Assembly: GCF_017306585.1 (NCBI RefSeq)
Contig: NZ_JAFKIC010000109.1
Span: 1-64,000, forward strand
Reading direction: 5' to 3'
Length of the DNA stretch: 64,000 nt
Source: Mesorhizobium sp.
Lineage (GTDB): Bacteria > Pseudomonadota > Alphaproteobacteria > Rhizobiales > Rhizobiaceae
Shown: piece after piece, positions 19,297 through 30,444 of the stretch
Layout: the number at the start of each line of letters is the position of its first letter
Numbering within the stretch: the stretch's first letter is position 1
The notes under the pieces: model-generated
The model's database searches: none
The model's input: the letters and a program-made list of their open reading frames with translations, nothing else
Told to the model about the DNA's origin: nothing
Translations under genes and position numbers: made by a program

Positions 19297-21185
19297 CGTG
19301 TCGACGCTTGGGCCATGGCGGCCTGGTCGATGCGGACGTCATACTGCGTCTGCAACTGCGCCACCAACTGGTCGAGCAGGTCATCCGACATGCCGGAGGT
19401 GAAGGATTTCTGTGCGTCCTCCGGCACCGAACTGGCGTCGGCTCCAGCAGGCTCGAACACTTCCGCGACCTTGAACAGGATCTGGCCGTCGCCGGTGGGC
19501 GAGGGGATCAGGCCGGTGCCGCCATCGCCGACGCCGAACATCACCGCGGCGCCCTCCTTGCCGAAATCGGCATCGTCGGCTTCGCGCTTCAGGCCGCGCT
19601 TGGTCTGCTTTTCCAGCTTGAGTTCACCGGCGATGACGTCGAGCGTAGCACCCGCCTTGAGCCGCTTTTCGAGTTCCTCCGCCTTGGCGGAAAGGCGCTT
19701 GGCCGTCTCAGCCGCCGTCCAGTCGGCAACGACTTTCTGGCGCACCTCGTCAAGCGTACGGTCGCGGGCCGGTGTGATCGAATCGACCTCGTAGAAAACG
19801 AAGCCATTGTCCGCCGTGGTCAAAGCCTCGTTCTCGGTCTTTGGTTCGGCGTCGAATGCCGCCTTGATCAGCGACGGCGATTCCGGAAGGTCCTTGACGA
19901 TGGAACCGTCCGGCCGCAGCCCATTGCGATCGATGGCGTCGATCGTGATGTCCTTCAGCTTCAGCTTGGCGGCCGCGTCGGCGAGCGAGCTGCCGGAGGC
20001 GCGGGTGTCCTCGTAACTGTCGTGTACGTCCAGGAGGATGCGGCTTGCTTCACCCAGCGCCAGGTCCTTGCGGATCTGATCGGACACTTCGGCGAGCGGC
20101 TTCACCACCTCGGGCTTGATCTCGGTGACGCGCAGCAACACCGGGCCGAAGGCGCCCTGGACAACCTGGCTGACTTCGTTGGCGTTGAGCGCGAAGGCCG
20201 CGTCGGCAACCGCTTTGTCGGCGATCTTGTCCTTGGCAAGCGTGCCGAGCAGCGTATCGGCAGGGGTCTTGCCTTCGGCGGTCACCAGCTTCTCGAAGGT
20301 TGCGCCGGCCTTGAGCGAATCGAGCGCCGCCTTGGCAGCGTCCGGCGTCTTGAACACCAACTGCTCGATCGTGCGCATCTCGGGCGTGGTGTAGCGCGCC
20401 TTGTTCTTGTTGTAATCGTCGCTGACCTGCTGATCGGTGACGGCGGTGGGATCCGCGATGTCCACCGGTTCCAGGCGGACATAGGAGAATTTGCGATACT
20501 CAGGCGCGGCGTAGGCCTTCTTGTTGGCCTCGAAATAGGTCGACAGCACACTGTCGCTCGGCGCCTCGATCGGCTCGACGAGCGTCTTCGGCAAAACCAG
20601 GTAGTCGACAGTACGGTCTTCACCGCGATAAAGCGCCACCGCCTTGAAGAACGCGTCCGGCGCCTTGAGGCCATCCGAGACCGCCTCGACGATCTGCTGG
20701 CGCACGGCCACCTGGGCGCGGTTCTTGAGGTAATCCTCGGGCCGCATGCCGACCTCGCGCAGCAGGTATTCGAACGTCCTCCTGTCGAACTGGCCGCCTG
20801 GACCCTTGAAAGCCGGATCCTCGCGCGTCAGCTCGGCCAGCCGGTCCTTCGACAGGCCGAGACCCAGCTTGCGCGCCTGTTCGTCGAGCACTGCGCCGGA
20901 AACCAGCTGCGACAGCACCTGATTGTCGATGCCGAGCGCCTTGGCCTGCTCGTGGGTGAGGCGTTGACCAAACTGCTGCGACATGACGGACAGCTGGCGG
21001 TCATAAGCGAGGCGGTATTCGTTGATCGAAACCTTGGTGCCGCCGGCGGTTATGACCGTGTCATGACCGGCGAAGCCGCCCATCAGACGGCCGGAGATGC
21101 CCCAGACCAAAAAGCTGAGCACCAGCAAAACCAACAGACCTTTCGCGACCCAGGTACCCGCCGCGTTTCTCAATATACCAAGCAT
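19293..21185 (-). CDS. ppiD: Peptidylprolyl isomerase D (SurA N-terminal domain)
   Basis: Membrane-anchored periplasmic folding factor of 630 residues. A single N-terminal membrane anchor (about residues 14-33, [17 protein letters not shown]) follows a short basic cytosolic start. Next is a SurA_N-type chaperone region with [22 protein letters not shown], then a parvulin-like region around residues 250-380 that lacks clear catalytic residues, and a long Ala/Lys/Glu-rich C-terminus. The start is [12 protein letters not shown] at 21185; the open frame reaching 21548 would overlap tpiA. In rhizobia ppiD commonly precedes trpD; here they overlap by 4 bp. Confidence 0.9.
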   Translation of the reverse strand: MLGILRNAAGTWVAKGLLVLLVLSFLVWGISGRLMGGFAGHDTVITAGGTKVSINEYRLAYDRQLSVMSQQFGQRLTHEQAKALGIDNQVLSQLVSGAVLDEQARKLGLGLSKDRLAELTREDPAFKGPGGQFDRRTFEYLLREVGMRPEDYLKNRAQVAVRQQIVEAVSDGLKAPDAFFKAVALYRGEDRTVDYLVLPKTLVEPIEAPSDSVLSTYFEANKKAYAAPEYRKFSYVRLEPVDIADPTAVTDQQVSDDYNKNKARYTTPEMRTIEQLVFKTPDAAKAALDSLKAGATFEKLVTAEGKTPADTLLGTLAKDKIADKAVADAAFALNANEVSQVVQGAFGPVLLRVTEIKPEVVKPLAEVSDQIRKDLALGEASRILLDVHDSYEDTRASGSSLADAAAKLKLKDITIDAIDRNGLRPDGSIVKDLPESPSLIKAAFDAEPKTENEALTTADNGFVFYEVDSITPARDRTLDEVRQKVVADWTAAETAKRLSAKAEELEKRLKAGATLDVIAGELKLEKQTKRGLKREADDADFGKEGAAVMFGVGDGGTGLIPSPTGDGQILFKVAEVFEPAGADASSVPEDAQKSFTSGMSDDLLDQLVAQLQTQYDVRIDQAAMAQASTR

Positions 21186-21330
21186 CGCTACTTCCGATTT
21201 ATGCGCAGTTTTCCGGGTGCGCCGAGTCTGAAACAAGCGCAATAGCGCCCTTCCGGTCCACTGTCGATTGCTTTGTGGCCTGATTTTGGTAGTGAGGGCG
21301 CTGCTTAATGTCGCCCGGAGACACTGCCCC

Positions 21331-22101
21331 ATGACCCCTGGAATTCGTCCGCTCGTCGCAGGCAACTGGAAAATGAATGGCACCAGTGCCTCCCTCAACG
21401 AACTCAGGATGATCGGCAACGGGTTCATGAGCGGGCTGGATGCCGAAACCGAGGCGCTTGTCTGCGTCCCCGCGACGCTGCTTTCCCATGCCGCGGAAAT
21501 CCTGTCGCGCACGCCTGTCCATGCCGGCGGCGAGGACTGCCACCCCAAGGAAAGCGGCGCCTACACCGGCTGTATCTCGGCCGAGATGTTGAAGGACGCG
21601 GGCGCCAGCCATGTCATCGTCGGCCATTCCGAGTGCCGCGAACAGCGCGGCGATGATGATGCCACGGTCCAGGCCAAGGCCGCGGCGGCATGGCGCGCCG
21701 GGCTCGTGGCCATCGTCTGCATCGGTGAGACGCGGCAGGAGCGTGAGGCTGGAGCCACGCTCGACGTGCTGTCGCGCCAGATCGCCGGGTCGGTGCCGCC
21801 GAGCGCCACGCCGTCCAACACCGTCATTGCCTATGAGCCGGTATGGGCGATCGGCACCGGGCTTACGCCTACGGTTGCCGATGTCGCGGAAGCACATGCG
21901 CATATCCGCGATAAACTGGCTGAGAGGCTTGGCGCCGCTGCTGCCAGGATGCGCATTCTCTATGGCGGCTCGGTCAAGCCCTCCAACGCGGTGGAACTGC
22001 TGGGCGTCAGGAATGTCGATGGCGCGCTGGTTGGCGGCGCGAGCCTGAAGGCGGCTGATTTCCTCGGCATCGCGGAAGCCTATCGCAACATTTCGGAGTG
22101 A
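21331..22101 (+). CDS. tpiA: Triosephosphate isomerase
   Basis: Interconverts dihydroxyacetone phosphate and glyceraldehyde 3-phosphate. The 256-residue TIM barrel has [10 protein letters not shown] (catalytic Lys), VGHSECR (catalytic His), [11 protein letters not shown] (catalytic Glu in loop 6) and [10 protein letters not shown] (phosphate site). The ATG at 21331 is chosen to begin [14 protein letters not shown]. It is divergent from ppiD, and the 145-bp gap must hold both promoters. Confidence 0.97.
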   Translation: MTPGIRPLVAGNWKMNGTSASLNELRMIGNGFMSGLDAETEALVCVPATLLSHAAEILSRTPVHAGGEDCHPKESGAYTGCISAEMLKDAGASHVIVGHSECREQRGDDDATVQAKAAAAWRAGLVAIVCIGETRQEREAGATLDVLSRQIAGSVPPSATPSNTVIAYEPVWAIGTGLTPTVADVAEAHAHIRDKLAERLGAAAARMRILYGGSVKPSNAVELLGVRNVDGALVGGASLKAADFLGIAEAYRNISE

Positions 22102-22267
22102 AATTCCAGACAAGGGCGGGTCACGTCGCGCCCAAATTCGTTGTAAAGGGCGCGTTGCTTCCCATATTCCGGCCACGGGCTTGGAAATGCCGTGAAAGCA
22201 TTGTATTGAGCCGCCTCCAATTCACCGGTCGTGTCCACGGCCGGACAAGGCCTTGCCAGGATAAATT

Positions 22268-22744
22268 ATGCAAACCGTACTGATCGTCATCCATCTCATG
22301 GTCGTGCTCGCCCTGGTCGGCGTGGTGCTGCTGCAACGCTCCGAAGGCGGCGGCCTTGGCATTGGTGGCGGATCGGGCTTCATGACGGCGCGTGGCGCCG
22401 CCAACGCATTGACCCGGGCAACGGCGATTCTGGCGGCGGCGTTTTTTGCGACCTCGCTGACCTTGTCGATCATCGCTCGTTATGGCGAAAAGCCGATCGA
22501 CATTCTCGACCGCGTGCCCGCGACTTCTGACAACGCCGGCAAGGGCGTGCTCAACCAGTTGCCAGGCACGACCACGCCTGCGCCCGCGGGCACTACCGCG
22601 CCGACGCCCCCGTCCGCCAACGACAAGCCGGCGACGCCGCCGGCCAACGCTCCGGCACCCGCGCCGGCCTCCGGTTCGACGCAGCCGGCAACAGGCGGCG
22701 CCACCAACACGGCCCCGGCTGCGCCGCAGGTTCCGAACCAGTAA
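22268..22744 (+). CDS. secG: SecG translocase subunit
   Basis: Small membrane subunit of the SecYEG protein export channel. The 158-residue product has two membrane spans (about residues 2-22 and 52-70) joined by the conserved cytoplasmic loop LLQRSEGGGLGIGGGSGFM. The C-terminal half is a long Pro/Ala/Thr-rich tail, longer than in enterobacterial SecG (about 110 residues) but common in rhizobia. The start at 22268 has AGGA eight bases upstream. The usual rhizobial order tpiA-secG-pyrG is kept, interrupted only by an L,D-transpeptidase gene. Confidence 0.93.
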   Translation: MQTVLIVIHLMVVLALVGVVLLQRSEGGGLGIGGGSGFMTARGAANALTRATAILAAAFFATSLTLSIIARYGEKPIDILDRVPATSDNAGKGVLNQLPGTTTPAPAGTTAPTPPSANDKPATPPANAPAPAPASGSTQPATGGATNTAPAAPQVPNQ

Positions 22745-22956
22745 GCTTTTCCCGTTCTAAACCGCGATCTGTTGTCGTTTGACCACAGTCGCGGCAAATG
22801 CGGTGCCATCACGAAGATTCGACGGGGGCTGATGCGCCCCTGCGCTTGAGGCATCCGCGCTTATTCGACTATAGATTGCACGCGGCATTTTCGGTGTCCT
22901 TGGGGGGCGCCGGGCGACGCCGTGGGCAACAAGCATTGAACGATCGGATCTTCGCC

Positions 22957-24093
22957 ATGCAGCTTCGCAGCTTCATTTTCCTGGGACTTTGCGCCGTGTT
23001 CGGCATGAGTTCCTCGGCCTACGCCGGCATGCCGGCAACCATGGCCGCTCAGCAGTCGGTATCGCTTGAAAGAACCGACGCCATCAATGTCGCCGTCAAG
23101 AGCGACGCGTCGCAGTTGAGGCTCCTCAAGAAGAAGAAAAACCCGACGCCGGACGATCTCGCCCAGATCAAGAAGATCGAAGCCAAGATCGCCGCCGACA
23201 AGGAAGATGCCAAGGCCAAGGCGCTCGAAGCCAGGAAATTGGCGATGCGCGAGGCCGCGAAGGCCAGGGCGGAAGCCGATCGGCAGGCTTTCCTGGCCCA
23301 AAAGGGTCAGAGCGCAGCGAAAACCACGGAAGTGGCCGAGGCCAAGCCGGCCAAGAAGACCACCAAGGTCATCGAGCCAGTGGCTCCAATAGCGCCGATC
23401 CAGTCGGCCGAACCGATTCCGGCCGAGGCGATGAACGTCGCGTTGACCGGCAACAATGGTGAACTTCGCAGCGAAGCGCCCGGCCAGAAGCAGAACACCA
23501 GCGGCGGCGGCCTGTTTGCCGGCCTGTTCGGCGGGCAGGCATCGTCGTCCTCGATCGACTATCTGCCCGAGACCCGGGCGCTGGACGCCGCACTGGCCAA
23601 GAAGGACGCCAAGAAGCCGTTCAAGGTGAAGCCGGAATTCGTGCCGCAGGACGTTGAATTCACCGGCTACGACGCGGGCACGATCGTCATCGACACCAGC
23701 GCTCGCCGGCTCTACCTCGTCGAATCGTCCACGACGGCTCGTCGTTACGCCATCGCGGTCGGTCGCGAAGGGTTGCAGTTCAAGGGCACCGTCGCGGTTG
23801 GCGACAAGCAGGAATGGCCGCGCTGGATCCCGACGCTCGACATGCAGAAGCGCGAGCCGAAGCATTACGGCCAGTACAAGGACGGCATGAACGGCGGCGG
23901 CCAGAACCCGCTCGGCGCCCGCGCCATCTACCTCTATGACGGCAAGAAGGATACGCACCTGCGCATCCACGGCACGATCGCTCCGCAATCGATCGGAACC
24001 AGCGCCTCGAATGGCTGCTTCCGCATGATCAACGAGCATGTCATGGATCTCTACAGCCGCGTCAGGATCGGCACCAAAGTCGTCATCATCTGA
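22957..24093 (+). CDS. L,D-transpeptidase (YkuD domain) with coiled-coil stalk
   Basis: Predicted to make 3-3 cross-links in peptidoglycan or attach proteins to it. The 378-residue product starts with a signal peptide (QLRSFIFLGLCAVFGMSSSAYA), then a Lys/Ala/Glu-rich charged helix (about residues 50-130), a low-complexity linker, and a C-terminal YkuD domain with LRIHGTIAPQSIGTSASNGC, the catalytic His and Cys, ending RVRIGTKVVII. The open frame extends upstream to 22798, but the signal peptide fixes the start at 22957. A strong terminator hairpin follows the stop. Confidence 0.9.
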   Translation: MQLRSFIFLGLCAVFGMSSSAYAGMPATMAAQQSVSLERTDAINVAVKSDASQLRLLKKKKNPTPDDLAQIKKIEAKIAADKEDAKAKALEARKLAMREAAKARAEADRQAFLAQKGQSAAKTTEVAEAKPAKKTTKVIEPVAPIAPIQSAEPIPAEAMNVALTGNNGELRSEAPGQKQNTSGGGLFAGLFGGQASSSSIDYLPETRALDAALAKKDAKKPFKVKPEFVPQDVEFTGYDAGTIVIDTSARRLYLVESSTTARRYAIAVGREGLQFKGTVAVGDKQEWPRWIPTLDMQKREPKHYGQYKDGMNGGGQNPLGARAIYLYDGKKDTHLRIHGTIAPQSIGTSASNGCFRMINEHVMDLYSRVRIGTKVVII

Positions 24094-24112
24094 CGTTTCA
24101 AGCATCATGCCG

Positions 24113-24138
24113 AAAGGGCCGGTTCAGCCGGCCCTTTT
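24113..24138 (+). terminator. Rho-independent terminator after the L,D-transpeptidase
   Basis: GGGCCGG and CCGGCCC arms with a TTCAG loop, extended by A/T pairs, then TTTTGTTTT. It lies 20 bp after the stop codon and separates the transpeptidase transcript from pyrG. Confidence 0.9.
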
Positions 24139-24305
24139 GTTTTGCCCGTTCGCGATCGGGCCCGTTCGATCGTGATCCCTGGATGAACGGAAACCGTTTG
24201 TCCGAGAAAGCCTGACCTCTTTTCGGGGTCATGGTCCAAGCGCCTTTTTGGGAAAAAGCCCTCGCGGCGGTTTTTTCTCTGGCGGAATCAATCTGGCCGC
24301 GTTAA

Positions 24306-25945
<1,640 letters not shown>

Positions 25946-25946
<1 letters not shown>

Positions 25947-25993
25947 TGCATGTCGCGCAAAAGTGACCTCGGTTTTGCGACAACGACATGCAT
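25946..25993. repeat. Dispersed palindromic repeat, copy 2
   Basis: Outer arms ATGCATGTCG / CGACATGCAT and inner arms CGCAAAA / TTTTGCG. Compared with copy 1 at 12075-12123, the outermost pair changes from G-C to A-T and one inner pair from C-G to G-C, so pairing is kept. It starts on the final base of the pyrG stop codon, the same placement as copy 1 after kynU. Confidence 0.85.
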
Positions 25994-26004
25994 CAAACAA
26001 TGAC

Positions 26005-26048
26005 CTAAAGCGCGTCGTGTGAATCCGTTTTCATGCGACGCGCTTTAG
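26005..26048. repeat. Hairpin with 13-bp perfect arms
   Basis: CTAAAGCGCGTCG and CGACGCGCTTTAG flank an 18-nt loop. There is no T-run, so it is more likely a dispersed palindromic element than a classical terminator. It follows repeat copy 2 directly, giving a composite palindromic region between pyrG and the DUF1697 gene. From memory, hairpins of this kind are common in Mesorhizobium intergenic regions. Confidence 0.75.
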
Positions 26049-26073
26049 GCGGCGCCTGAACGGAGCACGCCGC

Positions 26074-26619
26074 ATGCCAACCTACGTCGCGTTGCTCTAC
26101 AGCATCGGGCTGGGCGAAGGCCGGCGTCTGGTCATGTCCGACCTCAAGGCGATGGCGCAGGAGCTGGGCTTCAAGAATCCCCGCACGCTGGTGGCCACGG
26201 GCAATCTCGTCTTCGAGGCACGCACAACCAGCATTCCCAACCTGGAGCGGCGGCTGGAAGCGGCCTTCGAACAGACCTTTGGCCGCCATGTCGATATCAT
26301 CGTGCGGGGTGCTGGAGACTGGCTGAAGCTGGCCGCCGCCAACCCGTTTCCGGCTGAATCCGCCGATACCGGCGATCAGGTCGCGGTGCGGGTGATGCGG
26401 GAGCCGACATCGGCGGACGCCGTTGCCGCACTCCAGGCGCGTGCCGCCGAGGACGAGAAGATACTCTGGGTCGACGGCGACATCTGGCTGGTCTTTTCGC
26501 GCGAGCGTCCTACCTCGCGGCTGCTTGCGGCCGCCAACCACAAACGCCTGGGCATCGGAACTTCCCGCAACTGGAACACCGTGCGCAGGCTGGCGGAGAT
26601 GGTAGGCAGTAGGCAGTAG
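26074..26619 (+). CDS. DUF1697 family protein
   Basis: Conserved protein of unknown function, 181 residues. The DUF1697 pattern is clear: PTYVALLYSIGLGEGRRLVMSDL at the start, NPRTLVATGNLVFEA, and the C-terminal TSRNWNTVRRLAEM. No catalytic role is established for the family. GGAG lies 11 bases upstream of the ATG. The gene ends in a short tandem repeat (GTAGGCA twice) that spans the stop codon, a possible sign of slippage or a worn 3' end. It stands alone between palindromic repeats and a convergent permease gene. Confidence 0.85.
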   Translation: MPTYVALLYSIGLGEGRRLVMSDLKAMAQELGFKNPRTLVATGNLVFEARTTSIPNLERRLEAAFEQTFGRHVDIIVRGAGDWLKLAAANPFPAESADTGDQVAVRVMREPTSADAVAALQARAAEDEKILWVDGDIWLVFSRERPTSRLLAAANHKRLGIGTSRNWNTVRRLAEMVGSRQ

Positions 26620-26654
26620 AGAGGGTTCATTGCCCAATCCCTATTGCCTCACCT

Positions 26655-28112
26655 TCAAGCCTTCGCTGTCCTGGCGCCGGCGCCAAGAGCAGCAGTGCGC
26701 AGCACGTAGTAGATGATGCCGGCGATGGCGACGCCGAAGAACCAGCCATAGACGCCCCACCAGGACGGCAGCCAGTTGGTGAAGTTCGGCAGGATCGAGG
26801 AGAAGACCGCACCGATGCCGGCAGCGATGAAGGCGTTGACGTGCCAGCCGCCCTGGAAGCGGAATTCGCCGTCCTCGCGATAGAGGGCTTCGACGTCGAC
26901 CTCACCTTTGCGGATCAGATAGTAGTCGACCATCATCACACCGAAGATCGGTCCCATCGTCGCGCCGATGATGTTGACGAAAGAGGCTGCGCTGCCTTCC
27001 CATGGCGCGAAGGGGTAGAGCACAAGTGCGATCAGCGCCGCGATGTAGCCGCCCTTCTTGAAGTCGATCTGGCGCGGGAACACATTGGAGAAATCGAAAG
27101 CCGGCGAGACGAAGTTCGCCACGACATTGATTCCCAGCGTCGCCACCGCGAAGGTAAGGGCCGCCAACGCCGCCAGGAACCAGCTATCGAATTTGGCCGA
27201 AATCTGGTCGGGATGGAGCAGCACCTCGTGGTAGACGTCGTAGGCCGCGATCGTGGTGACGCCGGCGACCAGCGAAAACAGGATAAGGTTCACCGGCAGG
27301 CCCCAGATGTTGCCTTTGCGTAGCGCGGCCTGGTCAGGTGCGTAGCGAGCGAAGTCGCAGAAATTCAGATAGAGCGCCGAGAAGTAAGTTACCCAGATCG
27401 CCGCCACGGCAAACAGCGAGGTCCATGAACCGGGCTCTCCGGGCACACCGGCATCCTTCGTCTTCTCCTTCAGCACATCCATCGGGATATCGCTGGTAAA
27501 GGCAAAAGTCCCTGATTTGATGCAGAGATAGACCGCGAGCAGCAGCATCATGACCCAGACAGCCGGACCGGCCCAATCCTGGAAGCGGCGCACTGTCTCC
27601 ATGCCTTTCTGGATGATCAGGAGCTGCAGCGCCCAGATGACGACGAAGCAGATCACCTCCAAGCCTGAATGGCCGAGAAAATGCGTGTTGGCGTTGAAAT
27701 CGGCAAACCATTGCGAGCGGATCAGCAGCGCCACGATAGCTCCGGAAGCGGCTGCGGTCTGTGCGCCATACCAGAAGCAGGCGACGATGGCCCGCACCAG
27801 TGCCGGTATGTTGGCGCCCCAGATACCGAAGGAAGCGCGGGCAAGCACGGGGTAGGGCACGCCGGTCTTGACCCCGGCATAGCCGACCATGTTCATCAGC
27901 GCGTAGATGATCAGCGAGCCGATGCCTATGGCGATGATGAAGTTGACGAAGCCGCCGCAGAACAGGAACAGGCTGGCGGCGAGGTAATAACCCCAGAGGC
28001 TGTGGACATCGGATGTCCACACGTTGAAGATCGAGAATGGCCCCCAGTTCCGAACCTTGGCCGGGGCGAGGTCCTCATTGTATAGGTCAGGCGATGCGCC
28101 CTGTATCGTCAT
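26655..28112 (-). CDS. NCS1 family nucleobase/allantoin/hydantoin permease
   Basis: Twelve-helix inner-membrane symporter of the nucleobase:cation symporter-1 family, 485 residues. The family signature is near the N-terminus (NWGPFSIFNVWTSDVHSLWG), followed by repeated hydrophobic spans and the YPVLARASFGIWGANIPAL segment of helix 3. Start at 28112 is supported by AGGGG seven bases upstream; the longer open frame to 28226 is not. Candidate substrates are cytosine, purines, allantoin, hydantoin or thiamine-like compounds; nothing in the neighbourhood selects one, because no purine-degradation gene is near. It converges on the DUF1697 gene. Confidence 0.9.
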   Translation of the reverse strand: MTIQGASPDLYNEDLAPAKVRNWGPFSIFNVWTSDVHSLWGYYLAASLFLFCGGFVNFIIAIGIGSLIIYALMNMVGYAGVKTGVPYPVLARASFGIWGANIPALVRAIVACFWYGAQTAAASGAIVALLIRSQWFADFNANTHFLGHSGLEVICFVVIWALQLLIIQKGMETVRRFQDWAGPAVWVMMLLLAVYLCIKSGTFAFTSDIPMDVLKEKTKDAGVPGEPGSWTSLFAVAAIWVTYFSALYLNFCDFARYAPDQAALRKGNIWGLPVNLILFSLVAGVTTIAAYDVYHEVLLHPDQISAKFDSWFLAALAALTFAVATLGINVVANFVSPAFDFSNVFPRQIDFKKGGYIAALIALVLYPFAPWEGSAASFVNIIGATMGPIFGVMMVDYYLIRKGEVDVEALYREDGEFRFQGGWHVNAFIAAGIGAVFSSILPNFTNWLPSWWGVYGWFFGVAIAGIIYYVLRTAALGAGARTAKA

Positions 28113-28419
28113 TGCATGTCCCCTTCTTACATCACGCGCCCTCACGCGTTGACCGAGGAGGTTACGCCTGACGTTGGGGAACCGACAAGCAACCGATTTG
28201 CCGGCTTTGACCTTAAAGATATTCAACGCGAACCGCGATTATCGGCGGACCGTATCGGTGGATCGCCTTTTCGAACGCTGCCTTGATTCGATGGCTCACA
28301 GCGATCTCACTCAAAAAAATGCAGCCTGCAGAAAAATTTCATTTTTCGCGGAACCAAAGGGCGGCCCGCTCGTTTCATTTGGTTCGATCGAGCATGGCAC
28401 GGTCGACCGGGAGGAAACG
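28113..28419. other. Divergent intergenic region, permease / DUF982
   Basis: A 307-bp gap containing promoters of two divergent genes. The right part is AT-richer (about 28300-28380). An in-frame extension of the DUF982 gene runs back to 28174, but it has no ribosome binding site and no similarity to the family, so I leave it untranslated. No repeat or RNA element was recognised. Confidence 0.5.
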
Positions 28420-28722
28420 ATGGACTACCTGCATTTCTTTTCGCCAGTGCGGATATCGCGCGGGCAGGGGCATCCTGTGGAAGAAGTGGACAGTGTCGCC
28501 GAGGCGATGGTTTTCCTGCGTAAGTGGCCGACGGGACGGCGCGGCCCTGTGTATCAATGCGCGCTGAACTGTTGCGCGGCCGCCTTGTCCGGACAGATGT
28601 CGGCCGAGGAGGCAAGGAAGGCCTTCACCGGCTTTGCCCGCATTACCCGGCTTCTGGACGACGACATGGCGTTGCCGATCGGCGGCAGCGGCATGGCAAG
28701 CATTCACGCGCTCCGGCGCTAG
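28420..28722 (+). CDS. DUF982 domain protein
   Basis: Small soluble protein of 100 residues, start fixed by GGGAGGAA five bases upstream. The DUF982 pattern is visible: VRISRGQGHPVEEVDSVAEAMVFLRKWP, a central CALNCCAAALSGQMSAEEARKAFTGFA-type helix, and a short C-terminal tail. The family occurs in large numbers in rhizobia, and its function is not known. Nothing in the context gives a role. Confidence 0.82.
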   Translation: MDYLHFFSPVRISRGQGHPVEEVDSVAEAMVFLRKWPTGRRGPVYQCALNCCAAALSGQMSAEEARKAFTGFARITRLLDDDMALPIGGSGMASIHALRR

Positions 28723-28803
28723 GCGCCGAGGTTTTTCGACATAAATCGCGCGCCGCCACCGGCGCGGGTTGGAGGTTTTGTCCCGCGATTATCCGCCGGA
28801 TCG

Positions 28804-29163
28804 TCAACCGACAGAATACCGGTCAATAACCCAGAGCCAGGATCCGTCGGGCTGGCGTCGCGCCACCTCGCTGGTCACGTCACCGTCTGGAAGACGGGTC
28901 GAGGTCAGGGCAAGGTCGCCGCATATAAGCGCAGGCCGCTGCTCACCCACTGCGAATTTCCGTCCCGAATTGACGATCTCCTTATAGTAGCCGTGAATGG
29001 CCTCCAGGCCTCGCACGAACCGTCCTTCTCCACAGTCTATGACCGCATCTGGTTCGAACAGGGCCGTCATGCCGTCGACATCGCCCGCGTGCTGCCGCGA
29101 TATCAGCTGAGGTTCGAGCTCCTGGGGATCGTAGACAGGTTTTCCTGTGGCTGGATGGTTCAT
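28804..29163 (-). CDS. SnoaL/DUF4440-like NTF2-fold protein
   Basis: A 119-residue protein of the NTF2-like superfamily. Typical elements: an N-terminal helix LISRQHAGDVDGMTALFEPDAVIDCG, then GLEAIHGYYKEIVNSG and a C-terminal strand pair ending DGSWLWVIDRYSVG. Such proteins are small isomerases, hydrolases or ligand-binding domains; the sequence does not tell which. Of two adjacent ATGs, the second (29163) is five bases from GGAGG and is preferred. It lies upstream of, but is not coupled to, the LysR gene. Confidence 0.75.
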   Translation of the reverse strand: MNHPATGKPVYDPQELEPQLISRQHAGDVDGMTALFEPDAVIDCGEGRFVRGLEAIHGYYKEIVNSGRKFAVGEQRPALICGDLALTSTRLPDGDVTSEVARRQPDGSWLWVIDRYSVG

Positions 29164-29279
29164 CATGGCCTCCGCTGTCGTCGCGGATGGTCTAGCACAG
29201 TGGTTCTCCAGCCGTTGGCGGCAGGTGACGGAATCTGCTGGAGCAGTTCAGGGCGCGAGGCAGGCAGGGTCGTTGAGAG

Positions 29280-30182
29280 CTAGGCGATGGCCATTGCACG
29301 CTTATGGTCGGCGACTTCGGAAAGCAGCCAGTCCTGGAACAGACCGGTGCCTGGCTTGTTGCCGATGCTACGGCGCTGGTGCAGGTAGATGCCGGCCGGA
29401 TAAGTGTGGCGGGCCGCAAACGGGGCAACGAGCTTGCCTTGCTGAAGAAGATCCTGAGCCATCATGGTGTCGGCAAGCGCAATGCCGGCTCCGTTGATCG
29501 TCTCACGCATGATCAGCGTGCAATCATCGAGCGTCGTGCTGGATTTCGGCGTCGTGTCCAGAACGCCTTCCTGTTCGAGCCACCGCTTCCATCGCATGGT
29601 CTCGCACTCATGGATCAGGTGGTGGTTGACGAGATCGGCGGGGGATCGCAGCGGCACCGGCCCGTCGAGCAGCGAAGGTGCGCAGACCGGCGTCAGCACC
29701 AGCGGGATCAGCAGCGTCAAGGCAGGGCCGGCCTTGTAGACGAACTCGTCGACAATGGCCAAATCGAAGTTGGCGCGCTTGCCCGACGTCGAGATTTCCA
29801 GATCCACCGACGGATGCAGCTTGCGAAAATGCGGCAACCGATCCGCCAGCCAGAGATTGAGAACCGCAGGCACGCACAGAACCCTGACACGTTGCGTCCT
29901 GCTGTGGCTCGGGCCGCCGGCGAGGCTGACATCGTCGGTGGCGCGCCAGATTGCCTCAAACGCTTCCGATAGGCCGCGCGCATAGTAGGAGCCCCTGGTG
30001 GTGGGCGTTATCTGGCGAAAGCCGCGCTCGAACAGATCCTGGCCGAGATTCTTTTCAAGCGCACGGATGTGACGGCTGACAGCCGAAGGCGTCAGGTGCA
30101 ATTCTTCCGCTGCGTCCTTGATGCTGCCGAGGCGTGCGGCGGCCTCGAAAGCCCGCATGCCGTTGAGGGAGGGTAGGGCCAT
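29280..30182 (-). CDS. LysR-family transcriptional regulator (GcvA-like)
   Basis: Regulator of 300 residues with an N-terminal winged helix (residues 5-65; MRAFEAAARLGSIKDAAEELHLTPSAVSRHI) and a two-lobed effector domain. The sequence style (RALEKNLGQDLFERGFRQITPTTRG) is that of the GcvA/AmpR branch. It is divergent from a peptidase plus peptide-transporter operon and so is probably its regulator. A perfect inverted repeat lies 18 bp upstream of its start. The open frame extends to 30218, but that part would cover the inverted repeat, so I start at MALPSLNG (30182). Confidence 0.9.
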   Translation of the reverse strand: MALPSLNGMRAFEAAARLGSIKDAAEELHLTPSAVSRHIRALEKNLGQDLFERGFRQITPTTRGSYYARGLSEAFEAIWRATDDVSLAGGPSHSRTQRVRVLCVPAVLNLWLADRLPHFRKLHPSVDLEISTSGKRANFDLAIVDEFVYKAGPALTLLIPLVLTPVCAPSLLDGPVPLRSPADLVNHHLIHECETMRWKRWLEQEGVLDTTPKSSTTLDDCTLIMRETINGAGIALADTMMAQDLLQQGKLVAPFAARHTYPAGIYLHQRRSIGNKPGTGLFQDWLLSEVADHKRAMAIA

Positions 30183-30199
30183 TTGCCGATCATGAATTA

Positions 30200-30222
30200 T
30201 CGATTGAGTTTTTGTCAATCGA
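30200..30222. promoter_or_regulatory. Operator candidate for the LysR regulator
   Basis: Perfect inverted repeat TCGATTGA, seven bases, TCAATCGA, containing a T-N11-A core as expected for LysR binding sites. It sits just upstream of the LysR start and faces the aminopeptidase operon. A weaker inverted repeat AGTCGT / ACGACT lies at 30287-30307. Function is inferred from position and symmetry. Confidence 0.7.
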
Positions 30223-30444
30223 CTTGGGCAAAATTGGCGTTTGATCGCCTTGGTCGTTCGGGGATACCCAAAGGCAAGAGCAACTAAGTCGTCTTACGAA
30301 AACGACTATTCGGGGACTTCGGTACCATTTCACCAACGGCGGCGGCCGGTTTGACCAGCCTCCACCGGTGGCGGGCGAAGCATTGCGCGCGTCGCGCGCG
30401 ATCGCCTCGGCCAGGGTCGCCCGCAACGAGGAGAACGCCAGCCT

